Source of the DNA: Bacilli bacterium
Lineage (GTDB): Bacteria > Bacillota_I > Bacilli_A > RFN20 > CAG-826
Length of the DNA: 6,282 nucleotides
Assembly (NCBI GenBank): GCA_017617775.1
Contig: JAFZVO010000064.1
Location: forward strand, 1-6,282
Reading direction: 5' to 3'
Part shown: in pieces, positions 4,948 to 6,282 of the stretch
Layout of the letters: each line of letters opens with the position of its first letter
Position numbering within the stretch: the stretch's first letter is position 1
Notes under the pieces: model-generated
The model's input: the letters and a program-made list of their open reading frames with translations, nothing else
Told to the model about the DNA's origin: nothing
The model's database searches: none
Translations under genes and position numbers: made by a program

Positions 4948-6282
4948 ATGAATATCAAAAAATCTTTAATAATTCTTCCTCTCTTGGCTATTGCACTGGG
5001 GGTTAGTGCTTCAGGTATTGTCTCTTCCTTTAATAATAAAAAAGTTGAAGTCGCTTTGGCGGTTAATCCCATATCTTATATTTCTCGTTCATGGGACGGG
5101 TTAAGCAGTTCTATCAAAAATGAAACGAAACAATGTGATGATTATGAAGTGATTACTAACATTAAAAAAAACTGGTTTAGTGGATGGTATGTAGTTAATA
5201 CCAACGTTAGTATCTCGGAACGCATCATCACTTCAGGGACAGTTAATTTAATTCTTTGCGATGGGAAATCATTAACAGCGAGCAAAGGCATACACGTACC
5301 TCTTGGCGCAACACTTAATATTTACTCACAGTCTGAAGGCACAGGGACTCTTGTTGCTGCTGGTATCGATAACGCCGCCGGCATCGGTGGTTCTTCTCTA
5401 GCTGTAGACGCAGGTGTTATTAATATATACGGAGGTAGAGTTACCGCTATCGGCGGACAATATGGCGCTGGTATTGGTGGAGGTAATAAGGGTGCTGGTG
5501 CTGCAGTCACAATCTATGGTGGCAGAGTTAACGCAACCGCTGGCTTAGGAGCTAGTGGTATTGGAAACGGTTATACCGGTAATGTGGGAACTAACATCAT
5601 TTATAGTGGTACAGTTAACGCAACAGCTTCTTATCCTGGCTTTGCTATAAACGGAACTCTTTCAGTCCCTAACTCCTTAGTCGTTTTGGGTAACGACACT
5701 CAAGTCCCTTCTTATGAAGATGATCAACAAGCTAGTTCTTCTTATGCGACAAATCGTTGGCCATACATGGTTGTTATGCATAAGCATAATTGGTCATATG
5801 TGGCGAGTGGTAATACCATTACTGCATCATGTTCCTATGATGATTGTTTAGAAACTGAAGGATTAACACTTACCATTAACGCTGGTGGGGCAACATATGA
5901 CGGGGATGAACATAAAACAGGTACTATTAAATCAGGATATAATCCATTAGTTTTTGATAGTCCAACTATTTCATATTACAAAGACAATGTTTTGGTGGAC
6001 GAATGCATCAATGCCGGAACTTATGAAGCAAGAGTCACCGTTGGTGGTGCAACAGCGGTCAAACAATTCGTGATTGAAAAGGCTTGGCCGATTATAATAC
6101 AAGCTCCACAAGTATATGACGATGTCCATTACCGTTATACCGGCAGTAATATATATTTGTTTGAACCAGGATCTGCTAATGTCGAAGGCGGAACATATTA
6201 TTTTAGAGTCGGTAAAAACGGGGAATTTTCATCAGATTATCCTCAAGCCAAGGATGTTGGTACCTATACCGTCTATATGAAA
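4948..6282 (+). CDS. Large secreted repeat protein: Gly-rich beta-helix plus MBG/YDG-like Ig repeats (3' partial)
   Basis: The frame is open for 445 codons and runs off the right edge. ATG 4948 has a strong ribosome binding site. Residues 1-24 form a signal peptide (K4-K5, hydrophobic 6-19), probably cleaved near S20-S22 or at A-L-A 36-38. Residues about 65-250 form a beta-helix-like region beginning with G-W-Y-V-V-N and containing rungs I-Y-G-G-R-V-x-A, I-Y-G-G-R-V-N-A and I-Y-S-G-T-V-N-A (158-224) alternating with G-I-G-G turns. A short module with H278, H280, W282, C295 and C300 follows. Then come two Ig-fold repeats of the MBG/YDG type: T-Y-D-G-D (316-320) to A-G-T-Y-E-A-R-V (356-363), and a second ending V-G-T-Y-T-V-Y at the edge. 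Proteins with this architecture are found in gut Bacillota as putative adhesins or surface proteins (family impression). More repeats and perhaps a wall anchor or C-terminal TM segment are expected beyond the window. Ligand and function unknown. Confidence 0.85.
   Translation, partial: MNIKKSLIILPLLAIALGVSASGIVSSFNNKKVEVALAVNPISYISRSWDGLSSSIKNETKQCDDYEVITNIKKNWFSGWYVVNTNVSISERIITSGTVNLILCDGKSLTASKGIHVPLGATLNIYSQSEGTGTLVAAGIDNAAGIGGSSLAVDAGVINIYGGRVTAIGGQYGAGIGGGNKGAGAAVTIYGGRVNATAGLGASGIGNGYTGNVGTNIIYSGTVNATASYPGFAINGTLSVPNSLVVLGNDTQVPSYEDDQQASSSYATNRWPYMVVMHKHNWSYVASGNTITASCSYDDCLETEGLTLTINAGGATYDGDEHKTGTIKSGYNPLVFDSPTISYYKDNVLVDECINAGTYEARVTVGGATAVKQFVIEKAWPIIIQAPQVYDDVHYRYTGSNIYLFEPGSANVEGGTYYFRVGKNGEFSSDYPQAKDVGTYTVYMK

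Noticed and set aside
4857..5072. 71-codon - strand frame across the start of the surface-protein gene
   Set aside because: It covers the AT-rich leader and the complement of a convincing signal peptide; no supporting signals.
5322..5510. 62-codon - strand frame rich in Pro and Ala
   Set aside because: Mirror of the Gly-rich repeat region of the secreted protein.
5428..5640. DNA direct repeats as a CRISPR or mobile-element feature
   Set aside because: The repeats are in-frame codons for beta-helix rungs with diverged third positions and no spacer or terminal-repeat structure.

Overview
The window looks like chromosomal DNA from a low-GC Gram-positive (Bacillota) bacterium, plausibly a gut-associated Bacilli/Erysipelotrichia-type lineage. 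The reasons are AT-rich intergenic DNA, strong AAAGGAG-type ribosome binding sites, heavy AGA use for arginine, TAA at all four visible stops, and secreted repeat-rich proteins of a kind common in gut Bacillota. Every Trp codon checked is TGG, which favours the standard bacterial code over the Mollicutes code. The exact lineage cannot be fixed from the sequence.

Layout. (1) Bases 1-1530, + strand: the 3' part of a secreted parallel beta-helix protein of the Cthe_2159 (carbohydrate-binding) type, cut by the left edge. (2) Bases 1560-3442, + strand: a two-component system, an OmpR/PhoB-type response regulator and a HAMP-less sensor kinase that overlap by one base. No terminator separates them from the beta-helix gene, so the three probably form one transcript, ending at a hairpin shared with the convergent gene. 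(3) Bases 3456-4718, - strand: a CobW/COG0523 metallochaperone GTPase with an exceptionally His/Asp/Glu-rich insert. Its predicted promoter carries a perfect 17-bp palindrome at the predicted transcription start, a good candidate metal-responsive operator. (4) Bases 4719-4947: a divergent, AT-rich intergenic region holding the cobW promoter and operator and the leader of the next gene. (5) Bases 4948-6282, + strand: the first 445 codons of a large secreted protein with a signal peptide, Gly-rich beta-helix repeats, a small His/Cys motif and tandem MBG/YDG-like Ig-fold repeats. It is cut by the right edge.

How they fit together. The beta-helix gene and the two-component system look like a surface-sensing unit: a secreted polysaccharide-binding protein made together with a membrane sensor. 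CobW is probably separate, handling zinc or a similar metal under its own repressor. The last gene is a second, unrelated surface protein. I see no RNA gene, mobile element, CRISPR array or clear sign of recent transfer. The least ordinary points are the cobW operator, the variant GTPase specificity motif, the kinase lacking a recognisable G1 box, and the leader before the last gene in which one anti-Shine-Dalgarno-like segment can pair with either of two identical AAAGGAG sequences.
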